From Bolinopsis microptera (taxonomy: Eukaryota > Ctenophora > Tentaculata > Lobata > Bolinopsidae): a stretch of 64,000 nucleotides of DNA. The stretch lies in NCBI RefSeq assembly GCF_026151205.1, contig NC_087076.1:15522419-15586418 (forward strand). Reading direction: 5' to 3'. Made by a program: the position numbers and the translations under genes. The notes under the pieces are model-generated. The model made no database searches. It was not told where the DNA came from and worked only from the letters and a program-made list of their open reading frames with translations. This document shows positions 36,781 through 47,149 of the stretch, in pieces; positions within the stretch are counted from its first letter, which is position 1; every line of letters starts with the position of its first letter.

Positions 36781-38775
36781 GAGTCCTTGATTTGAGCAAA
36801 TTCTCCGATCACAAACCCTCTGTCACAACACTTAGCCTGAGACACAACATAACCCTTTCAGAAGAAATACTGCGTGACCTCGAGGATGCGCCCAGGAAGT
36901 ACAAATGGCCATGTGAGGATAATGCTGAGCTCAAATTCTTGCTAGCTATGGGTGACCCTAGTATAAAGGAAAAGACGGAAACTCTGGCTACAAGTTCATG
37001 CAAAACCCATCAAGACGTTCTTAACCTTAACAACCAAATTGTTGAGCTGTATCATCAGGTTGCTGAACAAGTGATGCCCCAAAAAAACGCCTCAAGTCGT
37101 CAGAAAGGGCCGAGACATAATAAATATGGTAGCACCAAAAAGAAGAGTCGAATGAAGCCAAAAATGGCATGGTTTGACAGTGAATGTATCCGTCTTAAGA
37201 GGACACTCAACATTCTAGCAAAAAAGTATGGAAGATCCCCATTGGACAAGCTCCTCAGGGACTCTTATTACGACACTCAGCGACAATATAGAAAGATGAT
37301 CAGACATAAGCGATCAGAATTCTTTGAGAAGCTATGCAAGGACATAGAAACAGGGAACAACATCTGCTGGAAATCCTTCAAAGCTCTTAAAAATACAAAA
37401 TCGCCTGCAACCAGTCTTGATGCCTTCGATATGATCAACTTTTGCAAGTTCTTCAGTGAACTTTACGGCAAAAAGAACATCAAAGACTCTAAGATCGCAG
37501 AGCTACAGTCAAAGATGCAGAAAAACAACATTTGTGACGACCTGACCAAGCTTTTGGATCAAGATATAAAGATGGAAGAGCTGTGTGCTTGCATTAAGGC
37601 CACTAAAAAAGGAAAGGCAGTCTCCGAAGATCTAATTTCTAATGAATTCTTCAAAGCCTCAACACGATCCATGCTCAAAGCAGTCCTCAACCTCTTCAAC
37701 CACTGCCTAAGCCTATCAATTTACCCATGGACTTCATCAGTAGTTACACCACTACACAAAAAAGGTGATATCTATGATCCAAACAACTACAGAGCCATCG
37801 CTGTAGCGAGCAATCTCGGAAAGCTCTTTGCAAGCATATTGCTGAAAAGATTGATATCATTCCGTGATCAAGTGTGGCTGCCAAGCACAGCTCTGTTCCG
37901 CAACTTCCCCACAAACACGAGCACCACACCAGAAACAGGAAACGTGTGTACACTCATTGCCAGGGACCCTCTAGAGAACTTTCATCTGACTCTTTTGAAA
38001 TGGACCTTAGGGGTGAGGAAGTCAACATCCAATGCTGCGATATGGGGTGACACAGGCAGGCATCCACTAGGCATCACGCTATCAAAGCAAGTGTTCAACT
38101 ACAAAGAAAGACTTGAACAAATGGTTGTAGACGGTCGTGACTGCCTTGCTAGACACGCTTTCGAAGAGCAGGCGACCCTAAACCTAAGCTGGTTCTCCAC
38201 TCTCGAGCAGATGCAAGAAACCATCGAGGCATCAGAGAGAAACCAAGGATTAAGACCAAGCCAGATTAGAAAGAGTTTGCAAAAGTGGTTTATAAACTCA
38301 TGGGAAACAGAAAGGACATCTAACAGAAAACTATCATTCTACAACTTAGTGAAGAGAAAGTTTGCTCAAGAGACGTACCTAGCCCTTGATCTTAAACCTA
38401 ACTGCTCAAAGAAGATCGCGCAATTCAGAAGCAGCTCCCACCGCTTTAACGTTGAAACTGGTCGCTACGGCAAAAAAGCGGTTTAACATAAAACATCGGG
38501 CCTGCAGACATTGCTGCTCAAGTGACGATGACTTGTTAGATCTTCTCTATGAGCTACCAGGGGCCTATCCAGTGATAGAAGATGAGCATCACATCCTCTA
38601 CGAATGCCCCCTATACGAAGACCTACGCAAAAACCTACATCAACGAACGAGGGACCTGTTAGTAATGAGAGAAGAACCGGGAGAAATCTTCGACGACTCA
38701 ACAACAATTAGAGACATTGGACGATTTTTAAATAAGGTCGATGAACGGAGGTTCCCTAAGAAAAATTCTGAATGA
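36781..38775 (+). mobile_element. Non-LTR retrotransposon with internal deletion of the reverse-transcriptase core
   Basis: The ORF 36771-38486 opens with LSKFSDHKPSV (end of the endonuclease domain), continues through a linker (MAWFDSECIRLKRTLNI...) into the first reverse-transcriptase motifs (PLHKKGDIYDPNNYRAIAV, LGKLFASILLKRL). Near 37890 it jumps to the C-terminal part (LLKWTLGVRKSTSNAAIWGD). The palm with the xxDD box is absent. After a frame change near 38470 the C-terminal Cys/His knuckle follows (CRHCCSS...DEHHILYECPLYEDLR) to a stop at 38773-38775. Catalytically dead but otherwise well preserved. Confidence 0.85.
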
Positions 38776-40480
38776 ATGTCGTGTTTTGTATATTTTGATA
38801 AGTGTGTGGACATTGTATAATACTTTCTTTGTCATTGTTGAGTGCTCTTGGCTGAGTTTTTTTTCTGCATACGACTGTGCTATCTGTGCTTATTCTTTTA
38901 CATGGCTATCTACTTTTACCACCTTGTTTGGTTATTCGTTACATTGGGGTAGTTTTGAATATTAAACCTTCTATTCCTATATTGGTCAGACACGGCATCT
39001 GCCGTTTGACCCAATTTTGTTTAATTCCTGTTTAATTCCTGTTTAATTCCTGTTTATGACAAATTTTACACTGCAATCATAGTGGACGATAACTAAGTAT
39101 CTTCTAATTCTTTTAAATCTGAGGCATATATAATTTATATAGGATACAGGTCGGATACTTCAACTTACATGAGTACCACTGTGCCCTGCTCGGATGCCTT
39201 CCGAAATAGCTTCTTTCATAGATCTATGCTGAAATGGAATAGTCTACCAGTATGTATCCGGCAGTCAGAGCGGATTTCTACTTTTAAGGCCAATCTGATC
39301 AAGTACCTCTGGGCTGCCGATACAGTCTGGCCAGACTAGTTTCAGAAATGTGTTTTTGTTGGTTACAATTCTGTCCGTCCATTTCCTATCTGCTTGTCCT
39401 TCTTTTTTCTTCTATCAGTTGTGACGGAATTGTAATGAACAAAATCCATATATAATTATTTATGATATGTTTGATTTCTTGTTATTGTATGTCATTCAAA
39501 TTTGGTAGACGGCCCCAACGTTAATGTGGCTTTTGCTATGTGTTGGTTCAGCCGAATTAATTATTATGTTTAATCAAGTTTATTTTTCTCGTTAGTTGTC
39601 ATCCGGCCAAACATTAAGCAACTTATATTGCAGCACCATTTTTCAATTAGAATATTAAAATATGTCATTGTAATTTTGCATGGCTGAAATGTAACGCTTG
39701 ATTTGTATATATAATAATTAATTGAATTTTCAAATAAAAAAAATGTCGAAAGGATATTCCCTTTTTGACCACCTTAGTACCATTCTGATTGATTTTGCAC
39801 ATGACTGACATGTTTTAACTGGAGAAGGGATTCGCACAGTGGTAGTTTTATAAACCACTTTTAATTTATTGACCTATTATACCTAGTGGTAGTTTTATAG
39901 ACCACATTTAATTTATTAACTTATCATACTTAGTATTTATTTTTGGTGACTGTATCACCCAGTTTTAACATTTGATAATTGTACAGTTTATTGACGACAC
40001 ATTGACTGAATGTTATTTTATATTCTAAGTTATATTCTAGATAGTTTATTTATTTTTCAACAGACGACAACTTCCTGTTCTTTCTTCTATTTTAGTTACT
40101 CATATCTCTTGTACAGACTGTTTTACAAGGACATTGACAGATGATACTCACATTAGGCATTCATTATTGCATCTAAATTATTTCACTTGCATTAGGTTTA
40201 GAAATTTGTTCTCTGGTTAACAGATTTCAAATGTTTAATCAATTTGTAGTATGACAGTAAGGTATATAAGAAGTTATTTAATTTAGCTTGGGCTATTATA
40301 TTGACTATTGAGGTTTAATGATGATATGGAATTTGAATTCTATATAAATTTACACTATGTGGTTGGGGCATTTTGCATAGTAAATATGGTTACTACTCCT
40401 ATATATCATATTATTTGATTGGTATTCGATTTCTGATTATTTCTTAGGAATATGATTATTATATCTCAATTTGGCTTTAG
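38776..40480. other. Intergenic with LINE debris
   Basis: Contains a triple TTTAATTCCTG repeat at about 39018-39055 and a LINE end (separate entry). Otherwise AT-rich with no recognised gene. Confidence 0.5.
39169..39339 (+). mobile_element. LINE C-terminal fragment
   Basis: An open frame to TAG encodes FRNSFFHRSMLKWNSLPVCI then RISTFKANLIKYLW, the conserved terminal motif of CR1/L2-type LINE proteins. Nothing of the upstream domains remains nearby. Confidence 0.65.
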
Positions 40481-40492
40481 GTAGGGTGCCCC

Positions 40493-43400
40493 GGGGGGGG
40501 GGGGGGGGGGGGGGGGGGCCAATGACTACTTTTGGGGACTTGGGGAATTACGTCAACGATTTTACCCCGAGTCCCCATGATTTTTAGTCCCCATTAGTCC
40601 CCAAAAGTCTCCAATAGTCCCCATTTAGATTTCAAAAAATCTGGCTTCTCCAGACCAGATCGTAAACTTCTCAAGACTGAAATCTAGAATATTTATAAAT
40701 GGTCACTGGACATTCCTGACTTCTTGGGAGCTACTTGAGGGCTGTTAGAGTACCTCAGGTAAATTAAGGGAGGGGACGGGGGCGACTACCAATGACAACA
40801 TTGAGGAGACATATTGCATATATACGCTTATTTTATCAGATTGATCTAGTAACACGAGTTGTAGCGCAAGGAAAATAAACGCATTATCAATTTTTCTTAT
40901 TACTTTTGTATTTATTTGTCTGAAATGATATGCTCAGTAATTTGAAATTGGTGTTGGTTTCTTTTGAAAATATTCACAAAAGAGTGCTTGCCAGTGCTTA
41001 AAGGGGGGGGGGGGGGGGTGATATGTCTCCAATGTCTCCCGCACCTTATCTTTTCGAAAAAGACAAAGACATTGGAGACATTGGAGACACAGCTTTTGGA
41101 GACATTGGAGACATTGGAGACACAGCTTTTGGAGACTCCTCCTCTCCTCCTCCTCCTCCTCCTCCCCCTCAGTCCTCCTCAGTCGTTCTCCTCCTCCTGA
41201 GTCTTCCTCCTGGGACCTTGGTCCTCCTCCTGGTTCCTCCTCCGGACCTCCTGGGTCCTCCTCCGGACCTCATGGGTCCTCCTCCGGACCTCCTGGGTCC
41301 TCCTCCTCCTGGCTCCTCCTACTCCTCTTCATCATCCTCCTCTTCCTCCTCAATCATCAGTCCTCCTCCTCAGTCCTCCTCCTCATCCTTCTCGTCAGTC
41401 TTCCTCCTCCTCATCAGTCCTCCCCAAGTCCCCCTCCTCCTCAGTCCTCCCCCAGTCCCCATCCGGCCTCCTCCTATTCAGTCCTCATCCTCCTCCTCCT
41501 CAGTTCTCCTGAGTCCTCCTCCTTGTAAGTCCTCCTCCTGAGTCCTCCTCCTCTTCCTGAGTCCTCCTCCTCCTAGGTCCTCCTCCTTCTCCTCCTCCTC
41601 CTCAGTCCTTCTCCTCCTCCTCCTCCTCCCTCTCAGTCATCCTCCTCAGTCATCCTCCTCAGCCATCCTCCTCAGCCGTGCTCCTCAGCCATCCTCCTCA
41701 GCCATCCTCCTCAGCCATCCTCCTCAGCCATCCTCATCAGTCCTCCTCATCAGTACTCCTCCTCCTCCTTCTCCTCCTTCTCCTCCTCAGTCCTTCTCCT
41801 CCTCCTCCTCAGTCCTCCTCCTCCCTCTCAGTCATCCTCCTCAGCCATCCTCCTCAGTCCTCCTCCTCCTCCTCAGTCCTCATCCTCATCCTCCTCTTCA
41901 GTCCTCCTCCTCCTGGGTCCTCTTCATCCTCCTCCTCCTCTTCCTCAGTCCTCCCCAGTCCCCCTCCTCCTCCTATTCAGTCCTCCTCCTCCTCCTCAGT
42001 TCTCCTCAGTCCTCCTCCTTCTCATTCCTCCTAAGTCCTCCTCCTGAGTACTTCCCCTCTTCCTCCTGAGTCCTCCTCCTGGTTCATCCTCCTCCTAGTT
42101 CCTCCACCTTCTCCTGATCTCCTCCTCAGTCCTTCTCCTCCTCCTCCTCCTCCTCAGTCATCCTCATCAGTACTCCTCAGTCCTCCTCCTTCTCAGTCCT
42201 CCTCAGTCCTCTTCCTGAGTTCTCCTCCTCCTCCTCAGTCCTCCTTCTGGGTCCTCCTCCTCCTAGGTCCTCCCCCTCCTTCTTCTATTCACTCCTCCTC
42301 CTTTTCCTCAGTTTTCCTGAGTCCTTCTCCTGAGTCCTCATCCTCCTCCTGAGTCCTCCTCCTGAGTCCTCCTCCTCCTAGGTCCTCCTCCTTCTCCTCC
42401 TCAGTCCTTCTCTTCCTCCTCCTCAGTCCTCCTCCTCCTCCCTCTCAGTCATCCTCCTCAGCCATCCTCCTCAGTCCTCCTCCTCCTCCTCAGTCCTCAT
42501 CCTCATCCTCCTCTTCAGTCCTCCTCCTCCTGGGTCTTCTTCCTTCTCTTCATCCTCCTCTTCTTCATCCTCCTCCTCTTCCTCCTCAGTCCTCAGTCTT
42601 CCTCCTCATCCTTCTCGTCAGTCCTCCTCCTCCTCAGTCCTCCCCAGTCCCCCTCCTCTTCCTATTCAGTCCTCCTCCTCCTCCTTAGTTCTCCTCAGTC
42701 CTCCTCCTTCTCATTCCTCCTAAGTCCTCCTCCTGAGTCCTCATCCTCTTCCTCCTGAGTCCTCCTCCTGGTTCATCCTCCTCTTAGTTCCTCCACCTTC
42801 TCCTTCTCCTCCTCAGTCTTTCTCCTTCTCCTCCTCCTCCTCAGTCATCCTCTTCAGTACTCCTGAGTCCTCCTCCCTCTCAGTCCTCCTCAGTCCTCTT
42901 CCTGAGATCTCCTCCTCCTCCTGAGTCCTCCTTCTGGGTCCTCCTTCTCCTAGGTCCTCCTCTTTCTCCTCCTCAGTCCTACTCCTCCTCCTCAGTCCTC
43001 TTCCTCCTCCTCCCTCTCAGTCATCCTCCTCAGCCATCCTCCTCAGCCATCCTCCTCAGTCCTCCTCAGTCCTCATCCCTCCTCCTCCTGGGTCTTCCTC
43101 CTCTTCATCCTCCTCAGTCCTCAGTCCTCCTCCTCATCCTTCTCCTTAGTCCTCCTCCTCCTCAGTCCTCCCCAGTCCCCCTCCTCCTCCTATTCAGTCC
43201 TCCTCCTCCTCCTCATCAGTTCTCCTGAGTCCTCCTCCTTCTCATTCCTCCTAAGTCCTCCTCCTGAGTCCTCCTCCTGGTTCATCCTCCTGGTTCATCT
43301 TCCTCTTAGTTCCTCCACCTTCTCCTTCTCCTCCTCAGTCCTTCTCAGTCCTCCTCAGTCCTCTTCCTGAGATCTCCTCCTCCTCCTCCTGAGTCCTCCT

Positions 43401-44779
43401 TCTTGGTCCACCTCCTCCTAGGTCCTCCTCTTTCTCCTCCTCAGTCCTACTCCTCCTCAGTCCTCTTCCTCCTCCTCCCTCTCAGTCATCCTCCTCAGTC
43501 ATCCTCCTCAGCCATCCTCCTCAGCCATCCTCCTCAGTCCTCCTCAGTCCTCATCCCTCCTCCTCCTGGGTCTTCCTCCTCTTCATCCTCCTCAGTCCTC
43601 AGTCCTCCTCCTCATCCTTCTCGTCAGTCTTCTTCATCCTCAGTCCTCCCCCAGTCCCCCTCCTCCTCCTATTCAGTCCTCCTCCACCTCAGTTCTCCTC
43701 AGTCCTCTTCCTTTTCAGTCCTCCTGAGTCCTCTTCCTCTTCCTCCTGAGTCCTCCTCCTGGGTCCTCATCCTCCTAGGTCCTCCTCCTTCTCCTTCTCC
43801 TCAGTCCTTCTTCTCCTCCTCCCTCTCAGTCATCCTCCTCAGTCATCCTCCTCAGTCATCCTCCTCAGCCATCCTCCTCAGTACTCCTCAGTCCTCCTCC
43901 TTCTCTGTCCTCCTCAGTCCTCTTCCTGAGTCCTCCTCCTCCTCCTCCTGAGTCCTCCTCCTGGGTCCTCCTCCTCCTGGGTCCTTCTCCTCCTAGATCC
44001 TCCTCCTCCTCAGCCATCCTCCACAACCATCCTCAGTCCTCATCCTCCTCCTCCTGAGTCCTCCTCCTGGGTCCTTCTCCTCCTAGATCCTCCTCTTTCT
44101 CCAATCATACATCTACGTCTCCAGTGTCTCCAATGTCTCCAATGTCTCCAAAAGCTTTGTCTCCAATGTCTCAAATGTCCCCAATGTCTCCAATGCCTCC
44201 AATGTCTCCAAAAGCTGTGTTTCCAATGTCTCCAGGACATGTCTCTGCACCCTATCTTTTCAAAAAAGACATTGGAGACATTGTAGACATGTCACACCCC
44301 CCCCCCCCCCCTAAAATAAAGATCACCAAGTCTGTTCACAGAACGGCTGTTATAAATACTCATTCACCCATCATATAACATCTTTAAGTGTATTAGGAGG
44401 GTAAGTCGAAGGGTTAATTCATGATTTTTCATTCGATTATAAGATTCAGATAGTTCAGCGAGTCGGCTACTTCTACCTTCACGAGAGCTAAACTTCAATT
44501 TACCTCAATCTGAACTGACTTGTACAGTGGTAGAACACATTACAACCGGGCTTATCATTTTACTTTTAAGTCAGATTTATCCTACTCGTATCTTGGACAA
44601 AACATCTCGATCGTATCGTTATTAAACTAACTTGGAAACCATAAATAACTGTCGAAAATTCTGGGGACTTATGGGGACAAATGGTGAATTACGTCAACGA
44701 GTTGACCTCTAGTCCCCATGATTTTTAGTCCCCATTAGTCCCCAAAAGTCTCCATTGGTAGTCATTGGCCCCCCCCCCC
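40493..44779. mobile_element. 4.29-kb inverted-repeat element with 8-bp target duplication and giant polypyrimidine core
   Basis: The same 8 bases GGTGCCCC lie just outside both ends (40485-40492 and 44780-44787), an hAT-type duplication. The ends are inverted: a G-run then GGCCAATGACTAC on the left; GTAGTCATTGGCC then a C-run on the right. Inside come arms of AGTCCCCATGATTTTTAGTC-type sequence, then a second inverted pair (40980-41140 and 44110-44312) of GTCTCCAAT repeats each bounded by another G- or C-run. The core at about 41140-44100 is a degenerate TCCTCCTCAG minisatellite. No transposase. The long Ser/Pro/Leu-rich frames in the core are products of the repeat, not genes. Confidence 0.85.
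41137..44100 (+). repeat. About 3 kb of TCCTCC/TCAGTCC minisatellite (polypyrimidine strand)
   Basis: The plus strand is overwhelmingly C and T, built from TCCTCC runs punctuated by TCAG, TGAG, TGGG or TAGG. Higher-order units of several hundred bases containing CCCAGTCCCCCTCCTCCTCC then ATTCAG recur at about 41440, 41950, 42640, 43170 and 43650, showing segmental amplification. Confidence 0.9.
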
Positions 44780-44787
44780 GGTGCCCC

Positions 44788-45005
44788 GCTAAAAGAACTG
44801 GATTCTTCCAGGAAGCATCCCGTGCACAGACCTTGGTCTACATATATATTAAATTATTAACCATTCATTCTGTATGTGCACGAAAATTTATTTCAATCAA
44901 AAAAAGAGATTTATACATCCAATGCATTTTGGAATATACAGAGGCGTGATACCTATCCCAAGCAATGCAATTGTTTACTAAGAAAGACAAAAATCAAAAT
45001 CAAGT
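44788..45005. other. Spacer, nothing recognised
   Basis: AT-rich sequence between the large element and the perfect hairpin; no gene seen. Confidence 0.4.
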
Positions 45006-45102
45006 AGTGACTTTGTAGCCGCTGTGTTGTTCAATCCTAATGGTAGGCCACGAGTCGTGGCCTACCATTAGGATTGAACAACACAGCGGCTACAAAGTCA
45101 CT
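45006..45102. repeat. Perfect 48-bp-arm palindrome with 1-nt spacer
   Basis: AGTGACTTTGTAGCCGCTGT begins a 48-base arm whose exact inverse complement follows after a single G at 45054. No mismatches were found. It directly precedes the SINE. Confidence 0.93.
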
Positions 45103-45412
45103 GTGGCCCACGACAGTTCACTATTGGCCAAATTGTGAAGGACTGGCGGCTGACGGGGCCGGAAGCTAGAGCTTCCACCTTTAGCGCTGAAGGTCCAGGG
45201 TTTGAATCCAATGTCACTTGGTCTAGGGAAGATAGTTAAGGATCCGTTGGATCCATGCGAATTTACACATTAGTGTCTCCTCAGTTGACTCAGCAGAATG
45301 ATCTTGACTACATCCACATTGTACTTACACAGTGCGATGATAGTTTGTAGACATGTGTGATGATGTGATGTCATAAATTTTACTTTACTTTACTTTACTT
45401 TACTGTACTGTA
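45103..45412 (+). mobile_element. tRNA-derived SINE with LINE-like 3' tail
   Basis: An internal RNA polymerase III promoter is visible: A-box-like TGGCGGCTGACGGGG (45144-45158) and B-box GGTTTGAATCC (45199-45209), about 40 bases apart. The 3' part has CAGTGCGATGATAG, GTGATGATGTGATGTCATAAA and ends in (ACTTT)n. The same order (AGTGCGATGATA, GATGATGTTGTGTCATAA, TTTAC repeats) closes the truncated LINE at 31.9-32.4 kb. SINEs commonly borrow a LINE tail to recruit its reverse transcriptase. The 5' boundary is approximate. Confidence 0.7.
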
Positions 45413-45800
45413 CACATGATAGCATATACACCCTCTCAACACTTTCTGAAAATTGGACACAAAGGTTAACCGTGGGACTTTAGTGGATTTGTAATTAGCA
45501 TCAATAGGATCAGATAGATTCAACTATACCCCCAGAAGCATATGATGACCCTTCAAGCCTTAACCCTGTCATAATGATAAATTGATATTTTGGTCATTCA
45601 ATTGTTTTCATCATAGGGGCTATAATTTGCAATCTTTGCCTTGAATTAATAGCCACCATTTCACCGCTAGGTAAAAGGTTTGAAGCAGCTCCTGTTTAAA
45701 GATAAATCAACATCTCCTGGTCTTGGTCCTATGTTACTACTGCTGTTCCTCGTTCTTGCTTAGAATCTCCTTTTTGATAAATTTACGCCAACATTTACAG

Positions 45801-46196
45801 AGTAAGATGCAAAGTTGGTTAACTAGACCATGGTTTCACAATGAGATATCACGGGAAGAGGCTGTGATACAAGTCACTAAAGATGGTAACGACAGTCATG
45901 GTAAGTTCCTCATCAGAAAGTCTGACACAAGATATGGGGAGCTTGTTTTAACTTTTAGCAACCAAGGTGCTGCAAAACACTTGAGGATGCAGATAACCAA
46001 GTCAGGGTGTCGAATTCAGCACCTTCTTTTTGACAATGTTGCTCAAATGATAGAGTTCTTCCAGAAGAATCCACTTCAACTGGATAGCCCTGCTCTAGAT
46101 AATAATACATCCTGTTTATCTGAGGTATATCTTACTGAATACATTCACCGTGATATTACTCTAACTGAACCCTATAATAATGTGTATACATTATAA
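45801..46196 (+). CDS. SH2-domain protein, SH2B-like (terminal exon; upstream exons not found)
   Basis: The exon follows a good acceptor (ACATTTACAG) and reads SKMQSWLTRPWFHNEISREE onwards. The SH2 domain is complete: WFHNEISREEA (alpha-A), GKFLIRKSD (the FLIRKS strand with the phosphotyrosine-binding Arg), LTFSNQGAAKHLRMQI, CRIQHLLFDNV and the final LTEYI. The form of the FLIRxS..GE.VLTF and IQHLLF segments is most like the SH2B/APS/Lnk adaptor family, which binds activated tyrosine kinases. It ends PYNNVYTL, a possible Tyr phosphorylation site. Either this is the last exon of a larger adaptor (a PH domain would be expected upstream but is not seen) or translation begins at the internal Met 45807, giving a 129-aa SH2-only protein. 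Confidence 0.82.
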   Translation, partial: SKMQSWLTRPWFHNEISREEAVIQVTKDGNDSHGKFLIRKSDTRYGELVLTFSNQGAAKHLRMQITKSGCRIQHLLFDNVAQMIEFFQKNPLQLDSPALDNNTSCLSEVYLTEYIHRDITLTEPYNNVYTL

Positions 46197-46243
46197 TTTT
46201 CTTCCTGATTTACCTGGTCTAGTGGATATACATTGTTTGGGAA

Positions 46244-46249
46244 AATAAA
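46244..46249 (+). promoter_or_regulatory. Polyadenylation signal AATAAA of the SH2 gene
   Basis: AATAAA about 48 bases after the stop codon of the SH2 exon. Confidence 0.55.
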
Positions 46250-46468
46250 AACTAAATCTGTTCTAGAGTTCTAGGATATGAATATTTTTTATATTATATT
46301 AATTCTTTTTAAAATTGTGTTAAATGCTTAAATTTCTTTTATTATATTTCTACTTAACATATGGTTGAGTGTACAATGCAGTGTTTTATATTCGTTTTTT
46401 ACCGACTTTTTATTTTATATGTTTTATTTAACGATGTATTGTATAATTTTAAAAATAACTTCATAATA

Positions 46469-46906
46469 CAGGGGGGTCAAAAGTAATTAGTAACGTTACA
46501 TATGTTGGGTCTTATACCACCGTCGTGTTTCATATTTGAGACCTGGAACTTTTCAGATGGCATATGCATGCTGTTACTACTCATCTAAATTCTAAGCATG
46601 AGATCAGGTAAGCCAATCACCTGATCACACGTAATGAATAAACTTGTTGTGCTTTGTATCTCGATCATCTGAGAAGCTACAACTCTCATTTCTTCAATAA
46701 AATTTGGCTCGATCCGATTAAATCAGAACTGTTGAATAAATGTGATAATGAACCTTCATTGGTAAAAAAATGAACATGACTATTCTTTGATTTAATATAT
46801 TCCTCGAATGAGCATTGAGCAGTGATAGTCATACCAAAATGAATTACCTCAATCGGGCAATTGGTGACTGAGCCAACGTATTTAATGTTACTTTTGGCCC
46901 CCCCTG
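46469..46906. mobile_element. 438-bp MITE with TA target duplication
   Basis: Ends CAGGGGGGTCAAAAGTAA and inverse (TTACTTTTGGCCCCCCCTG) are flanked by TA at 46467-46468 and 46907-46908. This is the form of Tc1/mariner-type MITEs. No coding capacity. It lies between the SH2 and cyclin B genes. Confidence 0.82.
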
Positions 46907-47149
46907 TATTTCAAATTTGTATACCTTCATTGTGATAACATGAATGCTCTTCTGCTGATCATAAGTTGTCTTTAGTGCGTCAAATGAATAACAATTGAAC
47001 TGCAAGGTTTGTTGAATAGGACAGATCCCATAGGAGGTGCAGTATGTATTGTGAATGCAACTGTTGGCCCAATTGTTCAAAATTTAAGATCTTGTTTTTG
47101 TTATGTAGCATTATTTGTGTTTCTACAGAATTTCCTCCCATTAGCTAAT

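Noticed and set aside
41023-43951. Long Ser/Pro/Leu-rich open frames (for example 41023-41541 and 43403-43951)
   Set aside because: They are translations of the TCCTCC minisatellite; frames stay open because the repeat lacks stops, not because of selection.
44040-44378. Met-Ser-Pro and Trp-Arg-His repeat frames
   Set aside because: Translations of GTCTCCAAT repeats in the inverted arm of the large element.
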